In this document: positions 45,524 through 54,760 of the stretch, piece by piece | Position numbering within the stretch: position 1 is the stretch's first letter | Layout: each line of letters opens with the position of its first letter | Assembly: GCF_900143625.1 (NCBI RefSeq) | Contig: NZ_FRFF01000150.1 | Location: forward strand, 1-59,395 | Direction of reading: 5' to 3' | DNA from: Nocardiopsis sp. JB363 | GTDB lineage: Bacteria > Actinomycetota > Actinomycetes > Streptosporangiales > Streptosporangiaceae | Length of the DNA stretch: 59,395 nucleotides | Notes under the pieces: model-generated | Told to the model about the DNA's origin: nothing | What the model saw: the letters and a program-made list of their open reading frames with translations, nothing else | The model's database searches: none | Program-made: the position numbers and the translations under genes

Positions 45524-48500
45524 TCAGGGGACCTCCGGTTCCCCGGTGAGGTAGGGCTCACCCGGAGGGCTCCCGGCCTCCTCCACGACCCCACCATGGC
45601 TATGGCCCAACAGGACGACCGGTACCGGCTTGCCCACGGGGTTGCCCTCCCTGCCGGCCACGTACTCCAGGTCCCCTCCCGCCCCGGAGACCGCCATCGC
45701 ACCGTGCAGGTAGTAGAGCTGGTTCCGGACCTCCTCCGGAGTGGGCAACCCTTCGCCCCCGACCTCCTCCAACGCCAGACGCACCGCGTGCACGGTCACC
45801 GCCACGGCGTCATGGTGCATGATCGCGTACCCATCGTCGAGCCTCGCGGGGTCGGCGTCGATCCGTTCGACGAACACCTCGTGGAATCCGTCGAACCCGG
45901 CAGGGGGTGCCACGTCGCCCCTGCCCCATCCCGGGTGTGTGGAGGAGGCCATGGCCAGGTCGAGGTTGCCGTCGTCGAGGTCCCGGTGGAGCTCGGCGTC
46001 ACCGGTGATTCCGGTCGCGGCGTACACGATGGTCAGCGGGTTCTGCGGAATGCACCTCTCCCCCGCCAGGGCATTGACGAACACGTCCAGATCGTCCTCG
46101 CGCCCGGCGAAGAACACCAGGTCCAGGCCTTGGTGTTGGGAGCAGATGTGGTTGACCGCGCTGGCGAAGGCCGTGGGAGCGGTCTGTCCCATGGCCCTCC
46201 CGGTGAACTCCAGCTCGTTGCGGGGCAGGTGGTCCGCGAACTGCTCGGCGTAGGCCTCGCGCAACGTCGCGGTGTAGGTGTCGTCCTCGGTGTTGTCGTA
46301 GAGCAGGATCCCCGCGGCGGTGGGGTGCTCGGACTCGACGTAGTCCACCAGTGAGGCGACGTACTCGGAGTTGGTCGGCGAAGCGCGCATCAGACCCGGG
46401 GCGGTGGAGGCGTCCAGACCGTCGGCGGTGACGATGCCACTGACCATGGGGATCCGGTGACCGGACAGCTCCAGGGCGGCCCGCTCGGCGCTGTTGCTGC
46501 TCAGACCGGGACCCGCCACCGCCAGCAGCGGGACGTCGTCCTCGGACACCGACACCAGCCGGTCGACGGCGTATCGCCAGTGCTGCTGACGGCTACCCTC
46601 GTTGGCCAGGTACAGCTGGATCAAAGGGCGGTCGCCGTGGAAGGTCTGGTCCTGGTTGGCCCGGACCTGGGCCACGTGCGCCCCTTCCATGGCGGCCCGG
46701 ACCCGATCGGTGTCCAAGGGGCTGCGGCCGTCGGGGGTGAGCGTCGTCATCAGGGCGATCCGGGCCACGGGGGTACCGTCCTCCTCCGAGACTCCGGCCA
46801 CCCGGGTGTTCTCCCGCTCGATCAGCCCTTGAACCTCGGTGAAGGCCGGGTCGAACACGTGTGATCCATCGTTGACCCCGACGCACTCGCCCTCCACGAG
46901 GACCAGGCCGGAGAGCGGACCCCCGCAGGCCAGGTGCGGTCCGAAGGCCACCGCGCCTCCCGCGCCCAAAGACACCACCAGGGAGACGACCACTGAGCCG
47001 ACCAGGAGTCCGCGGCTTCGCGGTCTCGGCGGCACGAGGGGGTCGTCCTGCGCGGACCTGCGGTAGGTGATGTCCCGTCGACGAAGTTCTTCGGCGATCC
47101 CACGGTGTCGGGCCTCCCGTTTGGAGAGCACACCCGTGTTCGTGACCCGGCCGCGCAGCCCGATCAGGGCATAGGCGGCCTGGTCCTGGGCGTCCACCCG
47201 CTCGGGTCCGCCGAAGGGGTCGGCCAGGGACCACAGCGCGGCGACCAGACGCCGGGCCTCACCACGGTGGGGTTCCATTCCGGCCCCGACGGACTCCCGT
47301 TCCAGCCGAACGAAGCGTTCGTCGGGGGCCTCACCCCAGTGCTCGACGTGCGGACACGGAGCACGGGTGACCTCGTCGAGCATGACCTCCCACGAATCCG
47401 TGGCCCCCTTGTCGGTCAGGGCGCTGAGGAGTTCGTCCGCGACCGTTCCCAGGCCTCCCAACGCCAACCGGTGGTAGAGGGCCCCGGTGGGGTCACCGGA
47501 GCGCTCACAGTACCCGGCCAGGGCCTCGTGGTAGCGCACCCAGCGTTCCCCACCGGTGTCGTCACGGGCGAAGCGCCGCACCAGGAGGTGACGTAAGGGG
47601 GTCGTCCAGTCGGGGGCGTCGTCGCCGAAGAACAGGGGGGCGACCCGGTTCAGGCGACGCCCCTCCTCCCTGGCGAGCCGTTCCGCGCACTCCAGGTCAC
47701 GGGACAGGGCACAGACCTCCAACGCGGCACGGTCGCTCTCGGGCGCCCCGGACCAGTCGAGCAACCGGTCCAGCAGGGTCGATTCGAGGTCGTTCCGTCC
47801 CAGCACCCGGTCCAGGACACCCCCGTCCTCCGGGTGCTCGGCGCTCACGCGCACCACCTCGGCGGCCACCGAGGGGTTGCCCCCGGAGAACTCGTGGACC
47901 AGGCGGGCGGTCTCGGAGTCGACCACCTCCGGCCTGTGGTCACGCCACGACATGAGCTTGCCGCAGTCGTCCACGCTGAAGGACGGCAGCCTCGACTGCT
48001 CCAGAAGGAAGTGGTCCGGACGGGACCTTCGGGCGGTGGCGACCACCGCCACGGGAAGGACGAATCCACCGGTGTCGTCGTCCTCGGACCGGATGGGGCG
48101 GGAGTCCCTCAACAGCCGCAGGAAGGACCTGCCCGCCGTGCGCGGGGAAGTTCCCGCCTCGGCCGGTTCGTCCGGGTCGACGGCGTCGGCGTTGTCCAGT
48201 AGTACCACCGGGGCCGGATGGCGTTCCCGGCCACGGCGGGAGTGGTGCAGGTCGGCCAGGAACGCCTCGCACAGCGCGACGTCCATGTCCCGCCCGGAGG
48301 AGTCCCGATCGTCGCGGACCAGTTCGGCGAGGACCCCGGTCCCGTTGCCCTTCTCCGAGCCCGCGGACTCGGCGTACCACTCCACGAAGGGACGCAGGGC
48401 CGCACGCTTGACCATGCCACCGATCGACACGATGGGCAGTTTGACGCCCTCCATGGCCACCACGCCCAGGTCCACTCGTAGCTCGACGCCACCGATGGTC

Positions 48501-48946
48501 TCCGCCACCACCCGCCCGGAGCCGGACACCCGACGCATCCTGGCCAACGCCTTCTCTATCTGCTCACCACCGAGGATCCCGGATTCGGAACGCGCGTCCT
48601 CTCCCGCTCGGAGCGCGGCGAGCCCCACCAGCAGTCGGGGAAAGGACAACCTCTTGCGACCTTTGGCGCGGCCGGCGAGTTGTTCGGCCAGAACCGTCAA
48701 CTTGGCGGCAACTCCACGGTACTGCGGATCCGCTGCGTCGAGCCAGGCCACGGCCGTTTCACCATCGAGTTCGGCGCGCAGTGAATTGAGGACCGAGCTT
48801 CGACCGGAGCCCCGTTCACCATGCAGGAGAACGATTTTCCTGGCGTCGCGCGGAGAGTTCTTCGAGAGCGGACGAAGCTGTGCTCGCAGGGCCTCCCGAA
48901 CACTTGGACGTGTGATCATCGGGCCGGGCAGAAAAATATGAGCCAT
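45524..48946 (-). CDS. P-loop ATPase - membrane helix - periplasmic-binding-domain fusion
   Basis: A 1140-residue protein of unusual architecture. Residues 1-400 hold a STAND/AAA-like ATPase: Walker A GERGSGRSS (43-51, Arg where Lys is usual) and Walker B VVLLDNADAVD (about 245), with RSRPDHFLL and a helical region to about 620. One membrane helix follows (about 642-664, GLLVGSVVVSLVVSL). Residues 690-1140 resemble a type I periplasmic-binding protein of the branched-chain amino acid kind (IALMTTLTPDG, LLAVAGPGLSSNSAE, GILLYDNTEDDTY). The binding domain should lie outside the cell and the ATPase inside, suggesting transmembrane sensing. No transporter subunits adjoin it. Start uncertain: an ATG just before HIFLPGPMITRPS is used. 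Confidence 0.8.
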   Translation of the reverse strand: MAHIFLPGPMITRPSVREALRAQLRPLSKNSPRDARKIVLLHGERGSGRSSVLNSLRAELDGETAVAWLDAADPQYRGVAAKLTVLAEQLAGRAKGRKRLSFPRLLVGLAALRAGEDARSESGILGGEQIEKALARMRRVSGSGRVVAETIGGVELRVDLGVVAMEGVKLPIVSIGGMVKRAALRPFVEWYAESAGSEKGNGTGVLAELVRDDRDSSGRDMDVALCEAFLADLHHSRRGRERHPAPVVLLDNADAVDPDEPAEAGTSPRTAGRSFLRLLRDSRPIRSEDDDTGGFVLPVAVVATARRSRPDHFLLEQSRLPSFSVDDCGKLMSWRDHRPEVVDSETARLVHEFSGGNPSVAAEVVRVSAEHPEDGGVLDRVLGRNDLESTLLDRLLDWSGAPESDRAALEVCALSRDLECAERLAREEGRRLNRVAPLFFGDDAPDWTTPLRHLLVRRFARDDTGGERWVRYHEALAGYCERSGDPTGALYHRLALGGLGTVADELLSALTDKGATDSWEVMLDEVTRAPCPHVEHWGEAPDERFVRLERESVGAGMEPHRGEARRLVAALWSLADPFGGPERVDAQDQAAYALIGLRGRVTNTGVLSKREARHRGIAEELRRRDITYRRSAQDDPLVPPRPRSRGLLVGSVVVSLVVSLGAGGAVAFGPHLACGGPLSGLVLVEGECVGVNDGSHVFDPAFTEVQGLIERENTRVAGVSEEDGTPVARIALMTTLTPDGRSPLDTDRVRAAMEGAHVAQVRANQDQTFHGDRPLIQLYLANEGSRQQHWRYAVDRLVSVSEDDVPLLAVAGPGLSSNSAERAALELSGHRIPMVSGIVTADGLDASTAPGLMRASPTNSEYVASLVDYVESEHPTAAGILLYDNTEDDTYTATLREAYAEQFADHLPRNELEFTGRAMGQTAPTAFASAVNHICSQHQGLDLVFFAGREDDLDVFVNALAGERCIPQNPLTIVYAATGITGDAELHRDLDDGNLDLAMASSTHPGWGRGDVAPPAGFDGFHEVFVERIDADPARLDDGYAIMHHDAVAVTVHAVRLALEEVGGEGLPTPEEVRNQLYYLHGAMAVSGAGGDLEYVAGREGNPVGKPVPVVLLGHSHGGVVEEAGSPPGEPYLTGEPEVP

Positions 48947-49107
48947 GCCATGTCCGCTCTCGAATTCGCAGGGGGGATTTCCGTCCACGCAGCACGGAAA
49001 GAACACCACGAACAGCCAGAACCAGGACTACTCCAGGCCGCCTCACACCGACATTCACTTCTTCATGCCACCCACAAAACCCTAATGGACTCGGCCCACT
49101 CATAAAA

Positions 49108-49135
49108 GGGTGCCCGTTCGGATTCGCGGGCACCC
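49108..49135 (-). terminator. Intrinsic terminator of the FAD monooxygenase gene
   Basis: On the minus strand GGGTGCCCG and CGGGCACCC form a 9-bp stem with a 10-base loop, followed by TTTTATG. It lies 17 bases after the monooxygenase stop codon. Confidence 0.85.
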
Positions 49136-49151
49136 CGGGCTGGAACGCGGG

Positions 49152-50303
49152 TCAGGGGGTGCGGTCGGTCAGCACGTTGCTCACCCCGCCCAGGTAGGCG
49201 ATGAACTGGCGGGTGGCCATGGCGCCGAGCCGTTCGCGGCCCAGGAAACGCGGTGGGGAGAAGCGCATGACGGCCTCCGCGCCGGAGGCCAACGAGGCCA
49301 GGGAGACCGGGCCACGACGGACCCGTTCGTACCGGCGCAGCGCCTGGGCGGGGTCGCGTTCGGCCCCCTCCTCCCCCAGTACCCGGGTGAGCGCCCAGGC
49401 GTCCTCCAGTGCCTGGTTGGCACCCTGCGCGGTGGAGGGAGGGAAGGTGTGCGCCGCGTCGCCCAACAGGGTCGCCCCACCCTCGCCCCAGACCTTCGGC
49501 ACACGGTGTCGGACGTGCTCGAACAGCTCGGGGGCGTCGTCGGCGGCGTGGTCCAAGACCGCGCGCACCCAGGGGTCCTTCCACTCACCGAAGAGCTTGC
49601 GCAGCACGCTCGTCGGAGATTCCGGGCTCGGGATGTCGGAACGCCAGCGCACGTCGAACCACCACTGCACCAGCCCGTCCCCGGCCGGCATGATCCCGCA
49701 CATGCCTTGGCGGCCCTGGACCACCGCGGCGACCGTGCCGGCGGCGGCCTCCACGGGCACCTCGGTCAGCGCCTGCCAACTGGCCCATCCGGTGGGGCGG
49801 GCCGGGTCGCCGTCCCACAGGTCACGTCGCGCGGCCGACCGCACCCCGTCGGCGCCCACCACCACGTCGCCGGTGGCGTCGGTGCCGTCCCCGAAGAGCG
49901 CGCTCACCGAACCGTCCGGGTTGACCCGCACCCGGGTGCAGATCCGCCCGTAGCGAATGGTGCCCTCGGGCAGGTCGGCGGCGAGCAGCGCCAGCAGGTC
50001 CCGCCTGGGCACGGTGCGCGCCTCGAAGCCGTAGCGTTCGCGGGCCGCGTCGACGTCGAGGGTGTAGCGCACCCGGCCCGAGGGGTCACGGTTCTCCAGA
50101 CCGTCCAGGCGACGGCCGATCCCGGACACGTCCACCCCGAGCGCGGCCAGGGCGGCCACACCGTTGGCGTACAGGCCCAGCCCGGCTCCTCCGGTGCGCG
50201 GCCCGGTTCCGCGTTCGTGCACCTGGACCTCGTGCCCCTGGTCGAACAGACCCCGGGCCAGGGCGAGCCCACCCACACCGGCTCCGACGATGACAACCCT
50301 CAT
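49152..50303 (-). CDS. FAD-dependent monooxygenase (PHBH/UbiH type)
   Basis: A 383-residue class A flavoprotein hydroxylase. Dinucleotide-binding GAGVGGLALARGL at the N-terminus (about 8-20), the DG motif VVVGADGVRSAARRDL (about 150) and the GD motif LLGDAAHTFPP with QGANQALEDA (about 285) are all present. It uses NAD(P)H and oxygen to hydroxylate an aromatic or polyketide-like substrate. GGGAG seven bases upstream fixes the ATG. Monocistronic, with its own terminator. Confidence 0.92.
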   Translation of the reverse strand: MRVVIVGAGVGGLALARGLFDQGHEVQVHERGTGPRTGGAGLGLYANGVAALAALGVDVSGIGRRLDGLENRDPSGRVRYTLDVDAARERYGFEARTVPRRDLLALLAADLPEGTIRYGRICTRVRVNPDGSVSALFGDGTDATGDVVVGADGVRSAARRDLWDGDPARPTGWASWQALTEVPVEAAAGTVAAVVQGRQGMCGIMPAGDGLVQWWFDVRWRSDIPSPESPTSVLRKLFGEWKDPWVRAVLDHAADDAPELFEHVRHRVPKVWGEGGATLLGDAAHTFPPSTAQGANQALEDAWALTRVLGEEGAERDPAQALRRYERVRRGPVSLASLASGAEAVMRFSPPRFLGRERLGAMATRQFIAYLGGVSNVLTDRTP

Positions 50304-50368
50304 GAAAGCTCCCAACCCGCTCGCTTGGTCTACGACACCGTACTGACGGACGGGCCGTGGGCGACGAA

Positions 50369-50398
50369 CGGGCCGATCACGATCCGGTGATCGGCCCG
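50369..50398. terminator. Hairpin terminator after the GH13 gene
   Basis: CGGGCCGATCAC and GTGATCGGCCCG form a 12-bp stem with a 6-base loop, 11 bases past the GH13 stop codon on the minus strand. Confidence 0.75.
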
Positions 50399-50409
50399 AG
50401 GGTCCGCTA

Positions 50410-52083
50410 TCAGTCCAGGAGGTGGACCCGCGCCTCCCAGGGACGCAGCGGGGCGAGCACCCGTTCGGGTTCGGGGTAGTTGCCGATGAGCATCCGCGTG
50501 CCGGTGCCCGCCCTCTCCTGCGGCAGCTCCACCGGCGCTTCCTCCCCGCTCCAGTTGGCCAGGACCAACAGGGTCCGACCGTCGAGGGTGCGGGTGTAGG
50601 CGAACACCCGGGGGTCGTCCTCCAACAGCGGCGTGTAGCGGCCGTGCACGATGATCGGGTGTTCCTTGCGCAGCTCGATCAGGCGCCGATAGTGGTGGAA
50701 GACCGAGTCCGGGTCGGCGACGGCCGCCTCGGCGTTGATCTCGGTGTGGTTGTCGTTGACCCCGATCCAGGGGGTGCCGGTGGTGAAACCGGCCCCGGCC
50801 GAGGCGTCCCACTGCATGGGGGTGCGCGCGTTGTCCCTGCTCATCCGGGCGATACCGGCCATCGCCGCCTCGGGGTCGACCCGCCCGGTCGCCACCATGG
50901 TGCGGTGGTGGTTGAGGGTCTCCACGTCCCGGTGGTCGGTGATGTCGGCGAAGTGGGCGTTGGTCATGCCCAGTTCCTCGCCCTGGTAGACGTACGGGGT
51001 GCCCTGCATCATGTGCAGGGTGGTGGCCAGGGCCTTGGCCGATTCCACCCGGTAGCGCCCGTCGTCGCCGTAGCGCGAGACCGCCCGCGGCTGGTCGTGG
51101 TTGTTGAAGTACAGGCTGTTCCAACCCACGTCGCCCAAGCCGGTCTGCCAGCGGCTCAACGAGGCCTTGAACGCGACCAGGTCCAACGGGAGCGGATCGA
51201 ACTTGCCGCCGGGACCGTGGTCGAGGTCCACGTGTTCGAACTGGAACACCATGCTCAGTTCGCGGTTGACGGGGTTGGTGTGGACCCGGGCCCGGTCCAC
51301 GCTCACCCCGGGCATCTCGCCGACGGTGAGTACATCGCGGCCGTCGAAGACCTCTCGGTGCATCTCGTGCAGGAACTCGTGCAGACGGGGGCCGTTGATG
51401 GCGTGGTCGGCGAAGATCCCGTGGTCGCCGATCACCGGCCCGTCGGGCAACTTCGGGTTCTTGGACACGAAGTTGATGACGTCCATGCGGAAACCGTCGG
51501 CGCCCCGGTCCAACCACCACCGGGCGACCTCGTGCACGGCCGACCGCACCTTCGGGTTCTCCCAGTTCAGGTCGGGCTGGGAGGGACTGAACAGGTGCAG
51601 GTAGTACTCGTCGCGTTCGTCGTCACGCGTCCAGGCCGGTCCGGAGAACACCGAACCCCAGTTGTTGGGCGGTCCGCCCTCACGTCCGGAACGCCAGAAG
51701 TAGAAGTCGTCCTTGCCGGGATCGCCCGCACGGGACGCGGTGAACCAGGGGTGCCGGTCGCTGGTGTGGTTGATCACCAGGTCCATCACCAGGCGCATGC
51801 CGCGTTCGTGCAACCCCTCGCGGAGCCGGTCCCAGTCCTGGAGGGTGCCGAACCGGGGGTCGATGTCGGTGTAGTCGCTGATGTCGTACCCGTTGTCGTC
51901 CCACGGAGAGGGATAGACCGGCGACAGCCACACCACGTCCACCCCCAATTGCTGGAGGTAGTCGAGTCTGTCGATGATCCCGGGCAGGTCCCCGATCCCG
52001 TCACCGTTGCTGTCGTTGAAGCTGCTCGGGTAGATCTGGTAGACGACGCTGGACTTCCACCACTCGGAACCGGCCTCGGGCAT
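50410..52083 (-). CDS. GH13 alpha-glucosidase (oligo-1,6-glucosidase type)
   Basis: A 557-residue glycoside hydrolase 13, subfamily of alpha-glucosidases/oligo-1,6-glucosidases. Region I LVMDLVINHTSD, region II DGFRMDVINFV (nucleophile Asp about 201), region III LTVGEMPG (acid/base Glu about 257), region IV FNNHDQPR (Asp about 328), plus the QPDLNW motif of the subfamily. The calcium-like loop SNGDGIGDL lies near the N-terminus. No signal peptide, so it cleaves imported malto- or isomalto-oligosaccharides in the cytoplasm. GGAGG seven bases upstream sets the ATG. No sugar transporter or LacI gene adjoins it. Confidence 0.95.
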   Translation of the reverse strand: MPEAGSEWWKSSVVYQIYPSSFNDSNGDGIGDLPGIIDRLDYLQQLGVDVVWLSPVYPSPWDDNGYDISDYTDIDPRFGTLQDWDRLREGLHERGMRLVMDLVINHTSDRHPWFTASRAGDPGKDDFYFWRSGREGGPPNNWGSVFSGPAWTRDDERDEYYLHLFSPSQPDLNWENPKVRSAVHEVARWWLDRGADGFRMDVINFVSKNPKLPDGPVIGDHGIFADHAINGPRLHEFLHEMHREVFDGRDVLTVGEMPGVSVDRARVHTNPVNRELSMVFQFEHVDLDHGPGGKFDPLPLDLVAFKASLSRWQTGLGDVGWNSLYFNNHDQPRAVSRYGDDGRYRVESAKALATTLHMMQGTPYVYQGEELGMTNAHFADITDHRDVETLNHHRTMVATGRVDPEAAMAGIARMSRDNARTPMQWDASAGAGFTTGTPWIGVNDNHTEINAEAAVADPDSVFHHYRRLIELRKEHPIIVHGRYTPLLEDDPRVFAYTRTLDGRTLLVLANWSGEEAPVELPQERAGTGTRMLIGNYPEPERVLAPLRPWEARVHLLD

Positions 52084-52232
52084 GGACTTCCTCCCCCACT
52101 GGACGTTGCGACCATTCAATCGGTCCGACCGCCCGAACGGGAGGGGAACGGCCGCCCGGAATGAGAATCCGGTTGAAGCGGGTGGCGTTCCGGGGATACT
52201 TCGAGGGTCACAGAACCAGGACTGGGGGACCC

Positions 52233-53033
52233 ATGTGTTTGCACGGAACCGGTGAGACCGTTCGTTCGCGTACGGAAGGGGCCGCGCCCGGCGCCGCCTC
52301 CGCGCCACCTTCGGGCGCGCGTTCGTGGCCCGACGGTTTCGGACGGGTGGTGGACCTCAGCCACACCATCTCCCCCGGCATGCCGTCCTGGGACGAGGAG
52401 AAGCCGGTCCGTGAGTCACTGGGCCCGCCCACGCCGGAGGGGGAGTTCGGGTTCTACATGCAGCGGTGGACCTTGACCGAGCACACGGGAACCCATCTGG
52501 ACGCGCCCGGACACGTGATCGGCGGCGGTCGGCTGGTCCCCGACATCACACCGGAGGAGCTGGTCGTTCCGGCGGTGGTGCTGGACATCCGGGAGCGCGC
52601 GGCGGAGGACCCCGACACCACGGTGGATGTGGACGACGTACTCGGGTTCGAACGCGAGCACGGTCGGATCCCCGAGGGCACGGCGGTGTTGATGTGCTCG
52701 GGGTGGAGCACCAAGTGGGCCGAGGGCGACGCGGCGGTGCGGGGCCTGGCGTCGGATGGCACGTGGCACTTCCCCGGGTTCTCACCGCAGGCCTGCGAGT
52801 TCCTGGTGGAGCGCCGCTCGGTGGCCGGTTTCGGGGTGGACACGTTGAGCAGCGACCCGGGGAACTCCACCGACTTCGCCGCCCACGAGGTGATCGGCCG
52901 CGCCGACCGGTGGGGGCTGGAGGCCTTGACCGGGTTGGATCGGCTGCCGCCCGTGGGCGCGCTGCTCACGGTGGGCGTGCTGCCGGGCCTGGACGCCTCG
53001 GGCGGGCCCAGCCGGGTCCTCGCCCTGTGGTGA
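52233..53033 (+). CDS. Cyclase-family (kynurenine formamidase-like) hydrolase
   Basis: A 266-residue metal-dependent hydrolase of the cyclase family. The metal motif HTGTHLDAPGHV (about 90) is complete, DLSHTISPGMPSW opens the domain and GVDTLSSDPGNS lies near the C-terminus. Relatives hydrolyse N-formylkynurenine, isatin or related cyclic imides. A roughly 40-residue polar extension precedes the domain. GGGGGAC just upstream supports the ATG. The upstream region is shared with the divergent GH13 gene. Confidence 0.9.
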   Translation: MCLHGTGETVRSRTEGAAPGAASAPPSGARSWPDGFGRVVDLSHTISPGMPSWDEEKPVRESLGPPTPEGEFGFYMQRWTLTEHTGTHLDAPGHVIGGGRLVPDITPEELVVPAVVLDIRERAAEDPDTTVDVDDVLGFEREHGRIPEGTAVLMCSGWSTKWAEGDAAVRGLASDGTWHFPGFSPQACEFLVERRSVAGFGVDTLSSDPGNSTDFAAHEVIGRADRWGLEALTGLDRLPPVGALLTVGVLPGLDASGGPSRVLALW

Positions 53034-53139
53034 CCCGGTAGGAACGTTTCGTCACCCGGCGTTCCCACTCGCGTGCCCTTGAGCGGTTCGAAGCCGTGCA
53101 CCCCGCCTTCGAGTCAACCTCGATTGGCTTCTTCGTGTT

Positions 53140-53155
53140 GTCAACCTAAATTGAC
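53140..53155. promoter_or_regulatory. Inverted repeat before the 133-residue ORF
   Basis: GTCAA-CCTAAA-TTGAC lies directly before the ATG and contains a TAAATT that could be a -10, giving a leaderless transcript. A direct copy of GTCAACCT lies 27 bases upstream. Probably an operator. Confidence 0.5.
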
Positions 53156-53157
53156 TC

Positions 53158-53559
53158 ATGAGGGGCGGGCACCGGCCCCGAACGCTGGGAGAGAACACGA
53201 CGAACGTCGCCTTCGACGACCACGATCCGCACGAGAACCCGGGTTCTTGGACCGGCCTCGGGTTCACGGTGGGCGAGGCCCGACGGTGGATCGACGCGGG
53301 CCGGCGAGGAGCGCGGGCGGCGCCCTGGGCCCGCGCCGGGGTGGAGGCCTCCCAGGCGGTGCTGTACCGCTGTCTGGGCCTGTTCCCGGAGGAGGCCGCG
53401 CGGCTCGCCGAGGCGGGGACCGACGCCGAGCAACTGCTGTGCGCGTGGTGGGACGCCGGGATTCCGCGAGCGGAGGCGTCCTCCTGGCTCATCGCGAGGA
53501 CGTCCCCGGAGGACGCGGTCCGGGCGGAGGCCGCACGGAACGGCGACCGCCCGGAATGA
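53158..53559 (+). CDS. Hypothetical small helical protein
   Basis: A 133-residue soluble protein of no family I recognise. It has repeated helix-turn units with Trp and Ala-Gly turns: FTVGEARRWIDAG, FPEEAARLAEAG, IPRAEASSWLIA. The pattern, in which a hydrophobic helix alternates with an AGxxP turn, recalls small actinobacterial helical-repeat proteins. There is no membrane segment. The AT-rich inverted repeat immediately upstream argues that the gene is real and regulated. It ends eight bases from the convergent TetR gene. Confidence 0.6.
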   Translation: MRGGHRPRTLGENTTNVAFDDHDPHENPGSWTGLGFTVGEARRWIDAGRRGARAAPWARAGVEASQAVLYRCLGLFPEEAARLAEAGTDAEQLLCAWWDAGIPRAEASSWLIARTSPEDAVRAEAARNGDRPE

Positions 53560-53567
53560 GCGTTCGT

Positions 53568-54635
53568 TCAGCCTTCGGCCGCGCCGCCCGTCCGCACGGT
53601 GTCGACGGCGAAGGCGGCCACCGCGTGGCCCGCGCCCCGGTCCTCGGCCCGGGCGACGATCCGGCCGGCCTCGACCAATAGCGCGGACTCGGTGTCTTCG
53701 ACGGGGTCGACCACACCGGCCGCGGCGGCGACCGTCGGTTCGAGCACGATCCGCGTCCGGGTCCAGGCGTGGAGGGGGAAGGACCGGGACAGGTGACCTC
53801 GTAGTTCGGCGACGACCAGCCGGACCAGCGGCAGGAGTTCACCCGGGTCGTCGGTGACCGGGACCAGGGTGATCGGCACGCCCTCGGGGGCGACGCGCAG
53901 GGCTTCCTCCACCGCTTCCAACCGGTGCGGGCCGAGCACCACCACGACCCCGGTGTCCACCGTCACCGGCTCGCGGGTCAGCAGGTCGAACCCCGTGGGG
54001 GCCCGCCAGGGTTCGTCGGTGGCCCGGGCGGGCGGGACGTGGGCGATGTGCGGTAGCGGCCAGGTGTCCTCCAGGTCGAGCCCGGCCAGGTGTTCGCAGG
54101 CGCGGATGACCGTGAAGGGGTCGGTGAAGCCGGGGGCCGCGGCGGCCAGTTGCCCGGCACCATGCAGGGTGGTGAGCACGCTCCGCGCCACCTGGACGCG
54201 TCGGCCGCCCGGGTCCAGGTGCTCCAGGGCGGCGCCGAGCAGGACCGACTCCAGCATGGTGAGTCGGGCGAAGACCGCGCTCACCCGGGCGTCGGCGGTG
54301 ATCTCGGCCATGAGGTCGGCGCCCACACGTTCGTCGCCGCCGATGGGCAGGTGGGACACCCAGGAGCGCGCGAAGTCGCCCAGGGCTCGTTCGGCGGTGG
54401 TGGCGTCGACCTTCCCCGGCGGGGCCTGTTCGGCGGACTGGGCCAGCGCCGCGAAGTACAGGGCGCGTTTGCCCGGGAAGTTGGAGTAGACGGCCCCTCG
54501 GGTGAGTTCGGCGCGCGCGGCGATGCGGTCGATGCCGGTGCCACGGAAGCCGTGTTCGGAGAACTCCTCTCGTGCCGCGGCGAGCACCCTCGCCCGGTTG
54601 CGTTCCTGCTGTTGGGCCCTGTTGAGCCGAACCAT
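53568..54635 (-). CDS. Long TetR-family regulator divergent from an ABC exporter
   Basis: A 355-residue regulator. Residues 10-60 are a TetR HTH (RVLAAAREEFSEHGFRGTGI, AARAELTRGAVYSNFPGKR). A normal ligand domain runs to about residue 190, and an extra 165-residue C-terminal region follows, with alternating strands and helices (VDTGVVVVLGPHRLEAVEEA; ITLVPVTDDPGELLPLVRLV), almost doubling the usual length. The extra part may be a second sensing domain. GAGGAGGACG just before the ATG is a strong site. A perfect dyad lies in the intergenic region with the exporter genes. Confidence 0.85.
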   Translation of the reverse strand: MVRLNRAQQQERNRARVLAAAREEFSEHGFRGTGIDRIAARAELTRGAVYSNFPGKRALYFAALAQSAEQAPPGKVDATTAERALGDFARSWVSHLPIGGDERVGADLMAEITADARVSAVFARLTMLESVLLGAALEHLDPGGRRVQVARSVLTTLHGAGQLAAAAPGFTDPFTVIRACEHLAGLDLEDTWPLPHIAHVPPARATDEPWRAPTGFDLLTREPVTVDTGVVVVLGPHRLEAVEEALRVAPEGVPITLVPVTDDPGELLPLVRLVVAELRGHLSRSFPLHAWTRTRIVLEPTVAAAAGVVDPVEDTESALLVEAGRIVARAEDRGAGHAVAAFAVDTVRTGGAAEG

Positions 54636-54696
54636 CGTCCTCCTCGCCCCGGCGTTCCTCCCATCCTACGTTGAGATACCGCGACCACTCAGATAC

Positions 54697-54715
54697 TGTC
54701 ATCATTCAGATGACA
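54697..54715. promoter_or_regulatory. Operator between TetR and DrrAB-type genes
   Basis: TGTCATC-ATTCA-GATGACA, a perfect 7-bp dyad, lies 62 bases from the TetR ATG and 46 bases from the ATPase ATG in an AT-rich 125-base divergent region. It is followed by TAATCATTTG. Confidence 0.7.
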
Positions 54716-54760
54716 TAATCATTTGAAATCGAGCGCTACTGCGAAAGCGGGTGAACCACC

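Noticed and set aside
50422..52164. 580-codon plus-strand frame opposite the GH13 gene
   Set aside because: Antisense shadow of a gene with all four GH13 signature regions.
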